Assembly (NCBI GenBank): GCA_963702165.1
Contig: OY969722.1
Span: 2,418,001-2,482,000 of the forward strand
Length of the DNA stretch: 64,000 nt
DNA from: Terrimesophilobacter sp963702165
GTDB lineage: Bacteria; Actinomycetota; Actinomycetes; Actinomycetales; Microbacteriaceae
Direction: 5' to 3'
The notes beneath the pieces are model-generated. The model saw nothing but the letters and a program-made list of their open reading frames with translations, was not told where the DNA came from and did not search any database. The stretch's first letter is position 1. Each line of letters starts with the position of its first letter. Below, in pieces: positions 1 through 6,845 of this stretch. Position numbers and translations under genes: made by a program.

Positions 1-47
1 ATCTTCTTCTTCGCGAGTTCGACGTCGAGGTTGATGACGATGGGCAT
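1..47 (-). CDS. Small Cro/CI-type HTH regulator, 5' end only
   Basis: Only the first 15 codons (MPIVINLDVELAKKK) lie in the window; the gene reads leftwards out of base 1. Its ATG overlaps the TGA of the DUF2975 gene (TGATG), so the two are probably translationally coupled. The call rests on context: the other DUF2975 gene of this window (20949-21548) is followed in exactly the same way by a complete 73-residue Cro/CI-type regulator. Too little sequence is visible for a domain to be seen directly. Confidence 0.6.
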   Translation of the reverse strand, partial: MPIVINLDVELAKKK

Positions 48-520
48 CAGACCACCTCGGAAAGGTCTTGCTCGAGTTGCGATGCCTTGCGCAGCAGGCC
101 GCGAAGAACGACGACGAGGAGCGCAAATCCGGACCCCAGAATGACCCCGAGAATGCACAGCACGTTAGCCGGGGACGAGATTCCCACCGCCGTGAGCGTG
201 ATGAACGAGGTGAGGATAAGAAGGGTCGCCGCGATGACGAGCGCGAGGATGACGTCGACCCACTTGAACGCATCGGGGCTGAAGATGCTGGAGGCGCGCA
301 CCAGGGAGAGCAGCCGCCAGACGCAGACAAGGGCGAGCTGCACGCAGAGCAGGAAGGTGATCGCGATGACGGTTCCAGGCAGTTGGAGGTAGGCGAACTC
401 GGGGTACTGCCTCGCGGTCTGTGCCGCGACCCCGGGAATCACCCAGATCTGCCCAGCCAGCATGATCAGAATCATGACGACGAGGAGCGCTTTCAGCGCG
501 ACGGTCACGGTGCTGTGCAT
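47..520 (-). CDS. DUF2975 family membrane protein
   Basis: A 157-residue integral membrane protein with about four hydrophobic helices and short loops, ending in a charged cytoplasmic tail (LRKASQLEQDLSEVV). This is the layout of DUF2975 proteins, which are nearly always paired with a small Cro/CI regulator; their biochemical role is unknown. I start it at the ATG preceded by AGGGA seven bases upstream. An upstream in-frame ATG at 562 would run through the inverted repeat at 533-560 and is less likely. It overlaps the regulator start by one base. The pairing suggests that the membrane protein senses a signal or restrains its regulator, which is inference. Confidence 0.8.
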   Translation of the reverse strand: MHSTVTVALKALLVVMILIMLAGQIWVIPGVAAQTARQYPEFAYLQLPGTVIAITFLLCVQLALVCVWRLLSLVRASSIFSPDAFKWVDVILALVIAATLLILTSFITLTAVGISSPANVLCILGVILGSGFALLVVVLRGLLRKASQLEQDLSEVV

Positions 521-532
521 GGTTTCCCTATC

Positions 533-560
533 GTTTGTCGATATCCATCTATCGATAAAC
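533..560. promoter_or_regulatory. Inverted repeat, candidate operator of the DUF2975/HTH module
   Basis: Arms GTTTGTCGATA (533-543) and TATCGATAAAC (550-560) pair at 10 of 11 positions across a 6-base spacer. The repeat lies 13-40 bases upstream of the DUF2975 start, where it would cover the promoter. The second DUF2975/HTH module carries a similar TATCG-type inverted repeat at the same place (21559-21587), which supports autoregulation by the paired HTH protein. Inference. Confidence 0.6.
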
Positions 561-676
561 AATATACACAGCGCTCCGCGTTAGGCCGAGACCTCGAGGT
601 GGTGAGAGCCTGCCCGAGATTGGAGGTCAGCGGGGAGGAGTGGTCTGAGAGGCGCGACGCAAACCCGCCCATTAAC

Positions 677-708
677 GCGGAAACCCCCGAGCGCTCGGGG
701 GTTTCCGC
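677..708. terminator. Perfect 16-bp-arm hairpin
   Basis: GCGGAAACCCCCGAGC is followed directly by its exact reverse complement, so the stem is very stable with a minimal loop. It resembles actinobacterial rho-independent terminators that lack a long U tract. No upstream plus-strand gene is apparent; it could end a small RNA or read-through transcripts in either direction. Confidence 0.6.
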
Positions 709-715
709 ATCGTGC

Positions 716-747
716 AGGGATGCCTCGCCCGTGGGCGCGGCATCCCT
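716..747. terminator. Second hairpin, AGGGATGCC/GGCATCCCT
   Basis: Nine-base perfect arms (716-724 and 739-747) with an inner GCCC/GGGC pair form a continuous stem, eight bases after the preceding hairpin. Two tandem hairpins of this strength suggest a termination block; which transcript they end is unclear. Confidence 0.5.
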
Positions 748-922
748 GTCGCTCCGCCGCTAGACCTTCTCGAGGGTGCGGTCCTTTGTCGGCTCTTCGG
801 TCGCGCGGTCGTGCCGACCAGCTCAGACAGTCCAGAATGTCGGGATCCTGAAAGCCACCCGCCGGCCCGATCACCCGCTATGGATGATGATGCCGAAACG
901 CAGCGGCAGTACCGTGGCTGCC

Positions 923-1351
923 ATGATGAAACGGGCTGCTGCCCCTATCGTGGCCGCGGGCTTACTCCTGATGGCAACGATCACTGCGGGATGCGCCCAG
1001 GACGAACCACCCGCCCAGAATGAACCAGCCGCGATTTGCTCGGCGGTCGACTCGCTAAAGGCGTCAGTCGAGGACGTGACGAATGTCGACCTCGACCAGG
1101 GTGCCCTGGCGGACTTGCGAGATAACCTCAATCGGGTGCAGTCCGATCTGGGCAAAGTCAAGGACGACGCCAAGGACGAGTACTCCGCCGAGATCGACGC
1201 TGTCGAGCAGGCCGCCGACTCCGTCGGCTCCAGCGTCGAAGCCGCCACTACCTCGCCCTCGGCGCAGGCGATCACCGACGTCGGAACAGCCGTCCAGGCG
1301 CTGGGTGCGTCTCTGAGGGCGTTGGACGATGCCGTCGGGAGCACCTGCTGA
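923..1351 (+). CDS. Secreted lipoprotein of unknown function
   Basis: A 142-residue protein with a lipoprotein signal peptide: MMKR, a hydrophobic stretch (AAAPIVAAGLLLMATI) and lipobox TAGC, after which the cysteine would be lipidated. The mature part is acidic and helical (DLDQGALADLRDNLNRVQSDLGKVKDDAKDEYSAEIDAV... in outline), with only one cysteine near its start and one at the C-terminus, which could form a disulfide. The start at 923 puts the charged n-region next to the hydrophobic core; upstream in-frame ATGs at 884 and 776 are possible but have no better ribosome site. Small helical lipoproteins of this style are common in Microbacteriaceae, with no known function. Confidence 0.65.
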   Translation: MMKRAAAPIVAAGLLLMATITAGCAQDEPPAQNEPAAICSAVDSLKASVEDVTNVDLDQGALADLRDNLNRVQSDLGKVKDDAKDEYSAEIDAVEQAADSVGSSVEAATTSPSAQAITDVGTAVQALGASLRALDDAVGSTC

Positions 1352-1442
1352 GCACTGTCCAAGCCGTGTCCCCACCAACGATTACGGCATCCCCTATGAG
1401 CAGCAGCGACGGCAAGTGTCAGACCAGCGGCTTAGTGCAGTG

Positions 1443-1458
1443 CCCCGTATGGCCGGGG
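1443..1458 (-). terminator. Short hairpin after the tRNA cluster
   Basis: CCCCG and CGGGG (1443-1447, 1454-1458) form a compact stem just downstream of tRNA-Phe in the direction of transcription. It has no clear U tract. Plausible terminator of the Glu-Asp-Phe transcript. Confidence 0.4.
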
Positions 1459-1468
1459 TTCAAGATGG

Positions 1469-1541
1469 TGGCTCCGACCGGCGTCGATCCGGTGACCTTT
1501 CGATTTTCAGTCGAACGCTCTACCAACTGAGCTACAGAGCC
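1469..1541 (-). tRNA. tRNA-Phe (GAA)
   Basis: On the reverse strand a 73-base cloverleaf begins GGCTCTGTAGCTCAGTTGG, has the anticodon loop CTGAAAA with GAA at 1506-1508, a T-arm GGATCGACGCC-like segment and an acceptor stem pairing GGCTCTG with CGGAGCC. Discriminator A is followed by an encoded CCA (1466-1468). Last gene of the Glu-Asp-Phe cluster. Confidence 0.95.
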
Positions 1542-1578
1542 ATAAGGCACAGCCACTGGCGAGAGTGACCGTGCCTTG

Positions 1579-1652
1579 CGACCCTGACCGGACTTGAACC
1601 GGCGACCTCCGCCGTGACAGGGCGGCGCGCTAACCAACTGCGCTACAGGGCC
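1579..1652 (-). tRNA. tRNA-Asp (GTC)
   Basis: A 74-base reverse-strand cloverleaf: acceptor GGCCCTG pairs with CAGGGTC (one G-U pair), D-arm GCGCAGTTGGTTAGCGC, anticodon loop CTGTCAC with GTC, T-loop TTCAAGT, discriminator G. CCA is not fully encoded. Middle gene of the cluster. Confidence 0.95.
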
Positions 1653-1678
1653 AAGCTATTAAGTTCTTTGCGGTTTGG

Positions 1679-1751
1679 TGACCCCAACGGGATTCGAACC
1701 CGTGCTGCCGCCGTGAAAGGGCGGTGTCCTAGGCCACTAAACGATGGGGCC
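1679..1751 (-). tRNA. tRNA-Glu (TTC)
   Basis: A 73-base reverse-strand cloverleaf: acceptor GGCCCCA with TGGGGTC, anticodon loop CTTTCAC with TTC, T-loop TTCGAAT, discriminator A and encoded CCA (1676-1678). First gene of the cluster, so the promoter should lie between 1752 and about 1810 on the reverse strand. Confidence 0.95.
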
Positions 1752-1913
1752 GCGAAGCGTGAACCTCTTAGCTACCGACAGCCAAGCATACGGGTGAGTC
1801 CGCGACTTCGCAAACGCACGAGGATCACTCCCGATTCCCAACCCTCCGGGCCAAATAGCTGGCATCCGGATGCGACCGGCTAGGTTCAACTGCGGGTCGA
1901 AAGTTGGGAGCAG

Positions 1914-1941
1914 TTGCCAGAAACTCGAACTTTGCTAGTGT
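1914..1941 (+). promoter_or_regulatory. Candidate promoter of the M23 peptidase gene
   Basis: TTGCCA (1914-1919), a 16-base spacer and TAGTGT (1936-1941) give an acceptable sigma-70-type promoter, leaving a leader of about 60 bases before the ATG at 2008. The leader shows no recognisable c-di-AMP riboswitch, the element that often precedes cell-wall hydrolase genes in Actinobacteria. Confidence 0.4.
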
Positions 1942-2007
1942 GACGGATGTTAATAGTGTTACTGGCGTGACTCTGGGGGAAGCGCAAGTGCCAGGAAGAC
2001 GGAGCGA

Positions 2008-3273
2008 ATGAGCGTTCAGATCACCGCGCGGGGGGTCCGGAAATCCGGATGGCGTCGCAGCCGTCTCGTCGCCGCGCTCGCAATCACCGGCATACTCCTC
2101 ACCGGCGCGATTGCCAGCGGATCTGCGGAGCCCGCCTACGCGGCCGGCTACCCCAGCTGGGAAGACGTCAAGAAGGCCAAAGCCAACGTCGCCGAGAAGG
2201 CGGCCGAGAAGAAGCGCATCGAGGCGCTCATCGCCCAGTTGCAGGCCGACGTTGAGCGCACGCAAGCCGAGGCCGACAAGAAGGGCGAGGAGTTCTTCGA
2301 GGCCGAGCGGGAGTACGACAGAGCCGCCTACGAGGCAGAGCAACTCCAGCAGCAGGCCGACGAGGCCAACGCGCGCGCCGAGGAGTCGATGCGCCACGCG
2401 GGGCAGATGGCAGCACGCCAGTCGCGCACCGGGGGCGGAGACCTCTCGTCGAAGCTCTTCTTCAACGGCGACGATGCAACCGACCTGCTCGCCCAGCTGG
2501 GGATGGCGTCGAAGGTCGCGCAGCAGTCCAATGGCCTTTACGCCAAGGCGCAGCAGGACAAGAACAACGCGCAGTCCCGCACCGACCAGGCAAACCTCGC
2601 CAAGGAGGCGCTGAAGGAACTGGCGATCATCGCCGAGGAAGCGTTCGTCGCGGCGCAGGAAGCGGCAGCCGCCGCGGAGAATGCGCTAGCTGCCCAGGAA
2701 GCGCACGTTCAGACGCTGCAGGCACAGCTCGCGGCGCTCGAGGACACTGCCAACCGCACGGTTGAGCAGTACCAGCAGGGCGAAGCCATCCGCAAGGCGG
2801 AGGAAGAGGCCCGTCGCAAGGCAGAACAGGAAGCCGCCGCTGGCAGCGGAGGCAACGTCGGCTCAGGCGGTTGGGCGCGGCCATCCGGAGGCTGGATCTC
2901 GAGCCACTACGGCATGCGCACCAACCCCGTCACGGGCATCTACACACTGCACGCCGGTACCGACTTCGGCGCCGGCTGTGGGACCGGCATCTTCGCGGCC
3001 AGTGGAGGCACTGTCATCTATGCGGGATGGAATGGCGGCTACGGCAACTTCGTGCGCATCGACCACGGCGGCGGCCTGACGACGTCCTACGCGCACATCA
3101 TTGAAGGCGGAATACACGTAAGCTCCGGCCAGCGCGTTGAGGCCGGTCAATTGGTCGCGCGCGTCGGCACCACCGGCAACTCCACCGGCTGCCACCTGCA
3201 CTTCGAGGTGCGCACCAACGCCGGCCCCCAGGATCCGGTGCCGTTCTTGCGAGCGCGTGGGGTCGCGCTCTAG
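2008..3273 (+). CDS. M23-family peptidoglycan endopeptidase with coiled-coil region
   Basis: A 421-residue secreted protein. A signal peptide (twin arginines, hydrophobic LVAALAITGILLTGAIA, cleavage near AYA-AG at about residue 46) is followed by a long Ala/Glu/Lys-rich coiled coil (about 50-275), a Gly-rich linker, and a C-terminal M23 domain (about 300-415). Zinc ligands are visible as H315 and D319 in HAGTD and H398 in HLHFEV. This is the EnvC/NlpD-like layout of amidase activators and DD-endopeptidases that act on cell-wall cross-links during division. The metal ligands are intact here, so it is probably catalytic. It converges on the next gene, sharing a CTAG for both stop codons. Confidence 0.9.
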   Translation: MSVQITARGVRKSGWRRSRLVAALAITGILLTGAIASGSAEPAYAAGYPSWEDVKKAKANVAEKAAEKKRIEALIAQLQADVERTQAEADKKGEEFFEAEREYDRAAYEAEQLQQQADEANARAEESMRHAGQMAARQSRTGGGDLSSKLFFNGDDATDLLAQLGMASKVAQQSNGLYAKAQQDKNNAQSRTDQANLAKEALKELAIIAEEAFVAAQEAAAAAENALAAQEAHVQTLQAQLAALEDTANRTVEQYQQGEAIRKAEEEARRKAEQEAAAGSGGNVGSGGWARPSGGWISSHYGMRTNPVTGIYTLHAGTDFGAGCGTGIFAASGGTVIYAGWNGGYGNFVRIDHGGGLTTSYAHIIEGGIHVSSGQRVEAGQLVARVGTTGNSTGCHLHFEVRTNAGPQDPVPFLRARGVAL

Positions 3274-3746
3274 CCGAAGAGGTCGCCGAGGAATCCCTTC
3301 TTGCGCTTCCAGCCGGCCTGTTCGAGGAAGTCGAACAGTGGCTGCTTGATGCGCTTGGTCTCGAACTCGTAGGTGAGCGCACCCGAGCTGCCCTCGGGCG
3401 TGGTGTAGACGCCGCCGGAGCGGAAGCTGAACGACTTCGACGACGACTTGCCCACGAACGTCTTCTTCTTCGTTCCGAAACCGATGGTGCCGCCGTCCGC
3501 GGTGACCGCTGACGCGCTCTCGCGCTTGGTCTCCTGAAAACCGAAGGTGCCCTTGCCTTCGTTGAAGTCGACGACGATCACGTAGTCCGCATCGATTGTG
3601 CCCGCACTGTTCAACTCGAGGAAGCGCGCGTGCACGATGTCCCAGCGGCCGGTGATCGTATTGCCGATCACCTCATAGGTGAACGGTTCACGCGGGTCGT
3701 TCAGCGCGGGAACCTGCGCGAACAGTTCGGGCAGCGGTGTTGTCAT
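3270..3746 (-). CDS. Conserved hypothetical protein
   Basis: A 158-residue soluble protein without signal peptide or membrane segment. It looks beta-rich (DADYVIVVDFNEGKGTFGFQETKRES) with a basic C-terminus ending GWKRKKGFLGDLFG. I do not recognise a named domain; similar proteins occur as single genes in other actinobacteria, to my recollection. Its stop codon overlaps that of the M23 gene in a shared CTAG. It lies downstream of ppa on the same strand with a 44-base gap, so it could be cotranscribed. Confidence 0.65.
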   Translation of the reverse strand: MTTPLPELFAQVPALNDPREPFTYEVIGNTITGRWDIVHARFLELNSAGTIDADYVIVVDFNEGKGTFGFQETKRESASAVTADGGTIGFGTKKKTFVGKSSSKSFSFRSGGVYTTPEGSSGALTYEFETKRIKQPLFDFLEQAGWKRKKGFLGDLFG

Positions 3747-3790
3747 GCCGCGATCGTAGTGAACGCGACACTAGCTCGGCAACGCCGGAG

Positions 3791-4282
3791 TCAGTGCCCT
3801 TCGGACGCGAGCTTCTCGATGCCCGCCTGGATGATCGACTCGGCTTCGGCAGCGTCGCCCCAGCCCTCGGTCTTGACCCACTTGCCCGGCTCGAGGTCCT
3901 TGTAGTGCTCGAAGAAGTGCTCGATCTCCTTGCGCGTGTACTCCGGGATGTCGTTCACGTCCTGGATGTGGTTCCAGCGCGGGTCGCCATCCGGAACCGC
4001 GATGACCTTCGCGTCGGAGCCGCCGTCATCCGTCATGTTGAAGACGGCCACCGGGCGGGCCTTCAGGCCGACACCGGGGAAGAGCGGGTACTCGGTCAGC
4101 ACGAGCACGTCGACCGGGTCGCCGTCGAGACCGAGAGTGTTCTCGAAGTAGCCGTAATCGGTCGGGTAGACGAAGCTCGTGTACAGCACGCGGTCGAGGA
4201 AGACGCGTCCGGTCTCGTGGTCGACCTCGTACTTGTTACGGCTGCCCCGCGGGATCTCGATGACAGCGTCGTAACCAGGCAT
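3791..4282 (-). CDS. ppa: Inorganic pyrophosphatase
   Basis: A 163-residue cytoplasmic family I pyrophosphatase that hydrolyses PPi to two phosphates and so drives polymer synthesis forward. The signature DGDPVDVLV (53-61) holds the metal-binding aspartates, and the substrate-site residues E9, R12 (IEIPRGSRNKYE) and YPTDYGY (39-45) are present. Length fits the actinobacterial hexameric enzymes. A GAGAGGAA ribosome site precedes the ATG. It is divergent from tilS with only 48 bases between start codons and a shared palindromic -10 candidate (TAACGTTA at 4319-4326). Confidence 0.97.
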   Translation of the reverse strand: MPGYDAVIEIPRGSRNKYEVDHETGRVFLDRVLYTSFVYPTDYGYFENTLGLDGDPVDVLVLTEYPLFPGVGLKARPVAVFNMTDDGGSDAKVIAVPDGDPRWNHIQDVNDIPEYTRKEIEHFFEHYKDLEPGKWVKTEGWGDAAEAESIIQAGIEKLASEGH

Positions 4283-4318
4283 GCGGGGTTCCTCTCGAAG
4301 ACGGTGAGTTGCAGGGAA

Positions 4319-4326
4319 TAACGTTA
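4319..4326. promoter_or_regulatory. Palindromic -10 candidate shared by ppa and tilS
   Basis: TAACGTTA reads TAACGT on both strands. On the plus strand the hexamer ends at 4324, exactly 6 bases before the tilS ATG, the spacing of a leaderless start. On the minus strand it would give ppa a leader of about 30 bases that contains its ribosome site. Confidence 0.5.
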
Positions 4327-4330
4327 CTGG

Positions 4331-5431
4331 ATGAACATCCGCCCCCGCCTCACACCTGAGGTCGCCGACGTGCGACGCGCTGTGCGGGTGTCGCTCGCGC
4401 GGCTGATGCCGGGCGAGAAGGCGTCGTCAACCCGTTATGCAGGAGAAGCGGATGCTTCCGAGCCTGCTTCCGGGGATGTACCGGCATCCGCGGAAGAATC
4501 TCCTGCACAACCGGGAAAGGCTGACGTGCTGGTCGGACTGAGTGGTGGGCCGGACTCGCTCGCACTCGCCGCCGCGACAGCGTTCGAGGGGCCGAAGGCG
4601 GGCCTCCGCGCCGGCGCGATCATCGTCGACCACGGCCTGCAGTCCGGGTCAGCGGATGTCGCGGCCCGGGCCGCGCGGCAGGCGGCCGACCTCGGGCTCG
4701 ACCCGGTCATCGTCCGCGCCGTGCACGTCGGGAACGCGGGCGGTCCGGAAGCCGCGGCACGCACCGCCCGCTACTCGGCGTTCGCCGAGGCTGTCGCCGA
4801 GACCGGCGCGCGCGCGGTGTTGCTCGGGCACACGCTCGATGACCAGGCTGAGACAGTGCTGCTCGGGCTGGCCCGCGGCAGCGGGGCCGCGAGCCTGCAG
4901 GGGATGGCCGACGACAGTCACGGCCAGGTGAGGGTGCTGCGGCCGCTGCTGGGCATCCGCCGTGCCGAGACCGTGCAATTCTGCGTCGACGCCGGCCTCG
5001 ACCCGTGGGACGACCCACAGAACAGCGATACCTCTTTCTTACGCGTACGCACGCGCGACCTGGTCATGCCGGTACTAGAGGCAGAGCTGGGACCGGGAGT
5101 GGCCGAGGCGCTCGCCCGGACTGCGGAGCAGTTGCGGGAGGATGCCGAGGCGCTCGACTCCTTCGCCGAGGAGCAGGTCGAGGATCTCGCCGAGCACGCC
5201 GAGGCCGGCCTGTCGCTGTCGGTTGCCGGACTGGCTGCCAACCCCGCAGCGCTGCGGCAACGCATCATCCGGCACGCGGTGCTCGCCGAGTTCGGTGTTG
5301 CGCTCTCCCGGGCGCAGACCATCGCGGTCGCTCGGCTGGTAACCGACTGGCATGGTCAAGGGGACGTGCACCTCCCGGGCATTAGAGTGAATCGTCAGGG
5401 CGGCCGACTCGTCTTCACCGCGAGCCACTGA
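4331..5431 (+). CDS. tilS: tRNA(Ile)-lysidine synthetase
   Basis: A 366-residue N-type ATP pyrophosphatase. It converts C34 of the CAU-anticodon isoleucine tRNA to lysidine with ATP and lysine, so that the tRNA reads AUA. The PP-loop SGGPDS is at 71-76, with LGHTLDDQAETVLLGLARGSG downstream in outline, as in the family. Residues about 30-63 form a low-complexity acidic/Ala/Pro linker before the catalytic domain, longer than usual. The C-terminal part corresponds to the tRNA-binding region. The mRNA is probably leaderless. It heads the tilS-hpt pair that normally precedes ftsH in Actinobacteria. Confidence 0.95.
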   Translation: MNIRPRLTPEVADVRRAVRVSLARLMPGEKASSTRYAGEADASEPASGDVPASAEESPAQPGKADVLVGLSGGPDSLALAAATAFEGPKAGLRAGAIIVDHGLQSGSADVAARAARQAADLGLDPVIVRAVHVGNAGGPEAAARTARYSAFAEAVAETGARAVLLGHTLDDQAETVLLGLARGSGAASLQGMADDSHGQVRVLRPLLGIRRAETVQFCVDAGLDPWDDPQNSDTSFLRVRTRDLVMPVLEAELGPGVAEALARTAEQLREDAEALDSFAEEQVEDLAEHAEAGLSLSVAGLAANPAALRQRIIRHAVLAEFGVALSRAQTIAVARLVTDWHGQGDVHLPGIRVNRQGGRLVFTASH

Positions 5432-5470
5432 CCGCCGATCGGTCACCGAGCAAAGGGAACACGCGCCGAG

Positions 5471-6022
5471 ATGGAACTGAGCGACGTCGAGGGCGACCTC
5501 ACCGAGATCCTCCTCACCCAGGACGAGCTGCACGCCAAGATCGCCGAACTCGCACGCCGGATCGAGGCCGACTACGCCGACGAGCCGCCGCTGCTCGTCG
5601 GGGTGCTGAAGGGCGCCGTCATGGTCATGGCCGACCTGGCTCGCGAACTCAAGCTGCCCGTCGCGATGGACTGGATGGCGGTGTCGTCCTACGGCTCCGG
5701 CACCCAGTCATCCGGTGTCGTCCGCATCCTGAAGGACCTCGACACCGACATCATCGACAAGCGTGTGCTGATCGTCGAGGACATCATCGACTCTGGCCTG
5801 ACGCTGTCCTGGCTGCTCGCGAACCTGCAGAGCCGTGGCGCCAAGTCGGTCGAGGTGCTCGCCCTGCTGCGCAAGCCGGAAGCCGCCAAGGTGCCGGTCG
5901 ACGTGCGCTACGTGGGCTTCGACATCCCCAACGAGTTCGTCGTCGGCTACGGGCTCGACTACGCGGAGCGCTACCGCAACCTGCGCGGGGTCGGCGTACT
6001 CGCCCCGCGCGTCTACCAGTAG
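5471..6022 (+). CDS. hpt: Hypoxanthine phosphoribosyltransferase
   Basis: A 183-residue purine-salvage enzyme that joins hypoxanthine or guanine to PRPP to give IMP or GMP. The PRPP-binding motif VLIVEDIIDSGLT is at 99-111, and the phosphate loop GVLKGAV at 44-50. The C-terminal VVGYGLDYAERYRNL matches the purine-contact region. It follows tilS by 39 bases, as in other Actinobacteria, where ftsH comes next; here two reverse-strand genes intervene. Confidence 0.96.
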   Translation: MELSDVEGDLTEILLTQDELHAKIAELARRIEADYADEPPLLVGVLKGAVMVMADLARELKLPVAMDWMAVSSYGSGTQSSGVVRILKDLDTDIIDKRVLIVEDIIDSGLTLSWLLANLQSRGAKSVEVLALLRKPEAAKVPVDVRYVGFDIPNEFVVGYGLDYAERYRNLRGVGVLAPRVYQ

Positions 6023-6047
6023 GAACCCCACTGTTGGCTGCCGCAGC

Positions 6048-6845
6048 CTAGGAGCACTGGACATCCACGATTTCGCCGTACTCGTAATCGGCAGCCTGCC
6101 TTGCCCCAACGACCACAGGGGTGGCTTGGGACGACTCCAGCACCACATCACGTTCAAACGTGTGCACGAACGCGGACGTCTCCGTCCGGGAAAAACCGAA
6201 GGTCATCGTGGCGACGCAATCCGCCGGCGAAGCTACATACCAGATCCAACACCCGTCCTCGTCCATGCAGCGGTCCCAGACGGGATCACTGTCGGCCGCG
6301 TAATACCACTCGAAGCCACCCAAACTGCTGACCGACTGCGGCACGGTCGTCTCGGTCGAACCCCTATTCGAGTTCGCGAATGTGAGGAACACCGCGTAGA
6401 CCACAATCGCTATCACTACCGCTGCCGACACCAACAGCCACTTTGCCCCGGACCGATCGGTTGTTGATGGAGCAGCTCCCGGTGGGGCTTGATATGCGGT
6501 AGCTCTTGCACTCTGGGACGTCTGGCGCGGTGGACCAGCCCATGACATTGTTTCGCGCATTGACGTGAAGTCGGCGAAGCTCATCGGCGGCTCCTGCGGC
6601 ATGGGAATGTCATGACCCGTTGACGTGCCTTGCCCTAGCTGATTCACCGCCGCTGCCTGCAGAACGTCACGCGCCGCGGAAATCCGTACGAACTCGTCGT
6701 GAGCCGCTTCGCGATCGGCCGGTGACCCGCCTGCGAACCGGTCAGGATGACTGATCCTGGCCCGACGACGGAATGCCGATTCGATTTTTTCTGGCGTTGC
6801 CGGCAGCTCCAGGTTGAGAACTGCGGCTGCCTGTTCCGGAGTCAC
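6048..6845 (-). CDS. Membrane-anchored J-domain protein
   Basis: A 265-residue protein with an N-terminal DnaJ-like J domain (about 1-68) and the HPD triad at 33-35 needed to stimulate Hsp70 ATPase. A Pro/Ser-rich linker leads to a single membrane helix (about 136-156, WLLVSAAVVIAIVVYAVFL), then a roughly 110-residue C-terminal domain with four cysteines (DRCMDEDGC, ADC, VQCS) that would lie outside the membrane. It lacks the Gly/Phe and zinc-finger parts of DnaJ. It overlaps the upstream membrane-protein gene by 4 bases (ATGA). GC content looks lower by eye than in the flanking genes, suggesting later acquisition. Confidence 0.8.
   Translation of the reverse strand: MTPEQAAAVLNLELPATPEKIESAFRRRARISHPDRFAGGSPADREAAHDEFVRISAARDVLQAAAVNQLGQGTSTGHDIPMPQEPPMSFADFTSMRETMSWAGPPRQTSQSARATAYQAPPGAAPSTTDRSGAKWLLVSAAVVIAIVVYAVFLTFANSNRGSTETTVPQSVSSLGGFEWYYAADSDPVWDRCMDEDGCWIWYVASPADCVATMTFGFSRTETSAFVHTFERDVVLESSQATPVVVGARQAADYEYGEIVDVQCS

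Larger units (their letters stand above)
521..922. other. 402-base gene-free stretch: operator, then two strong hairpins
   Basis: From left to right it holds the inverted repeat at 533-560 (candidate operator of the DUF2975 gene), about 110 bases with no recognisable gene, a perfect palindromic hairpin at 677-708, a second hairpin at 716-747, and the upstream region of the lipoprotein gene. Open frames here run straight through the hairpins and look non-coding. No known RNA family (tmRNA, RNase P, 6S, 5S) is recognisable between 561 and 676, although the two terminator-like hairpins on its plus-strand side leave room for a small RNA. Confidence 0.6.

Noticed and set aside
561..676. tmRNA, RNase P RNA or 6S RNA
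   Set aside because: None of the conserved core sequences of those RNAs can be found on either strand.
1064..1378. Reverse-strand open frames opposite the lipoprotein gene
   Set aside because: They cover the signal peptide and helical region of a well-formed lipoprotein on the plus strand and have no start signal or domain.
1942..2007. c-di-AMP riboswitch before the M23 peptidase
   Set aside because: The leader is only about 60 bases and lacks the conserved core of that riboswitch.
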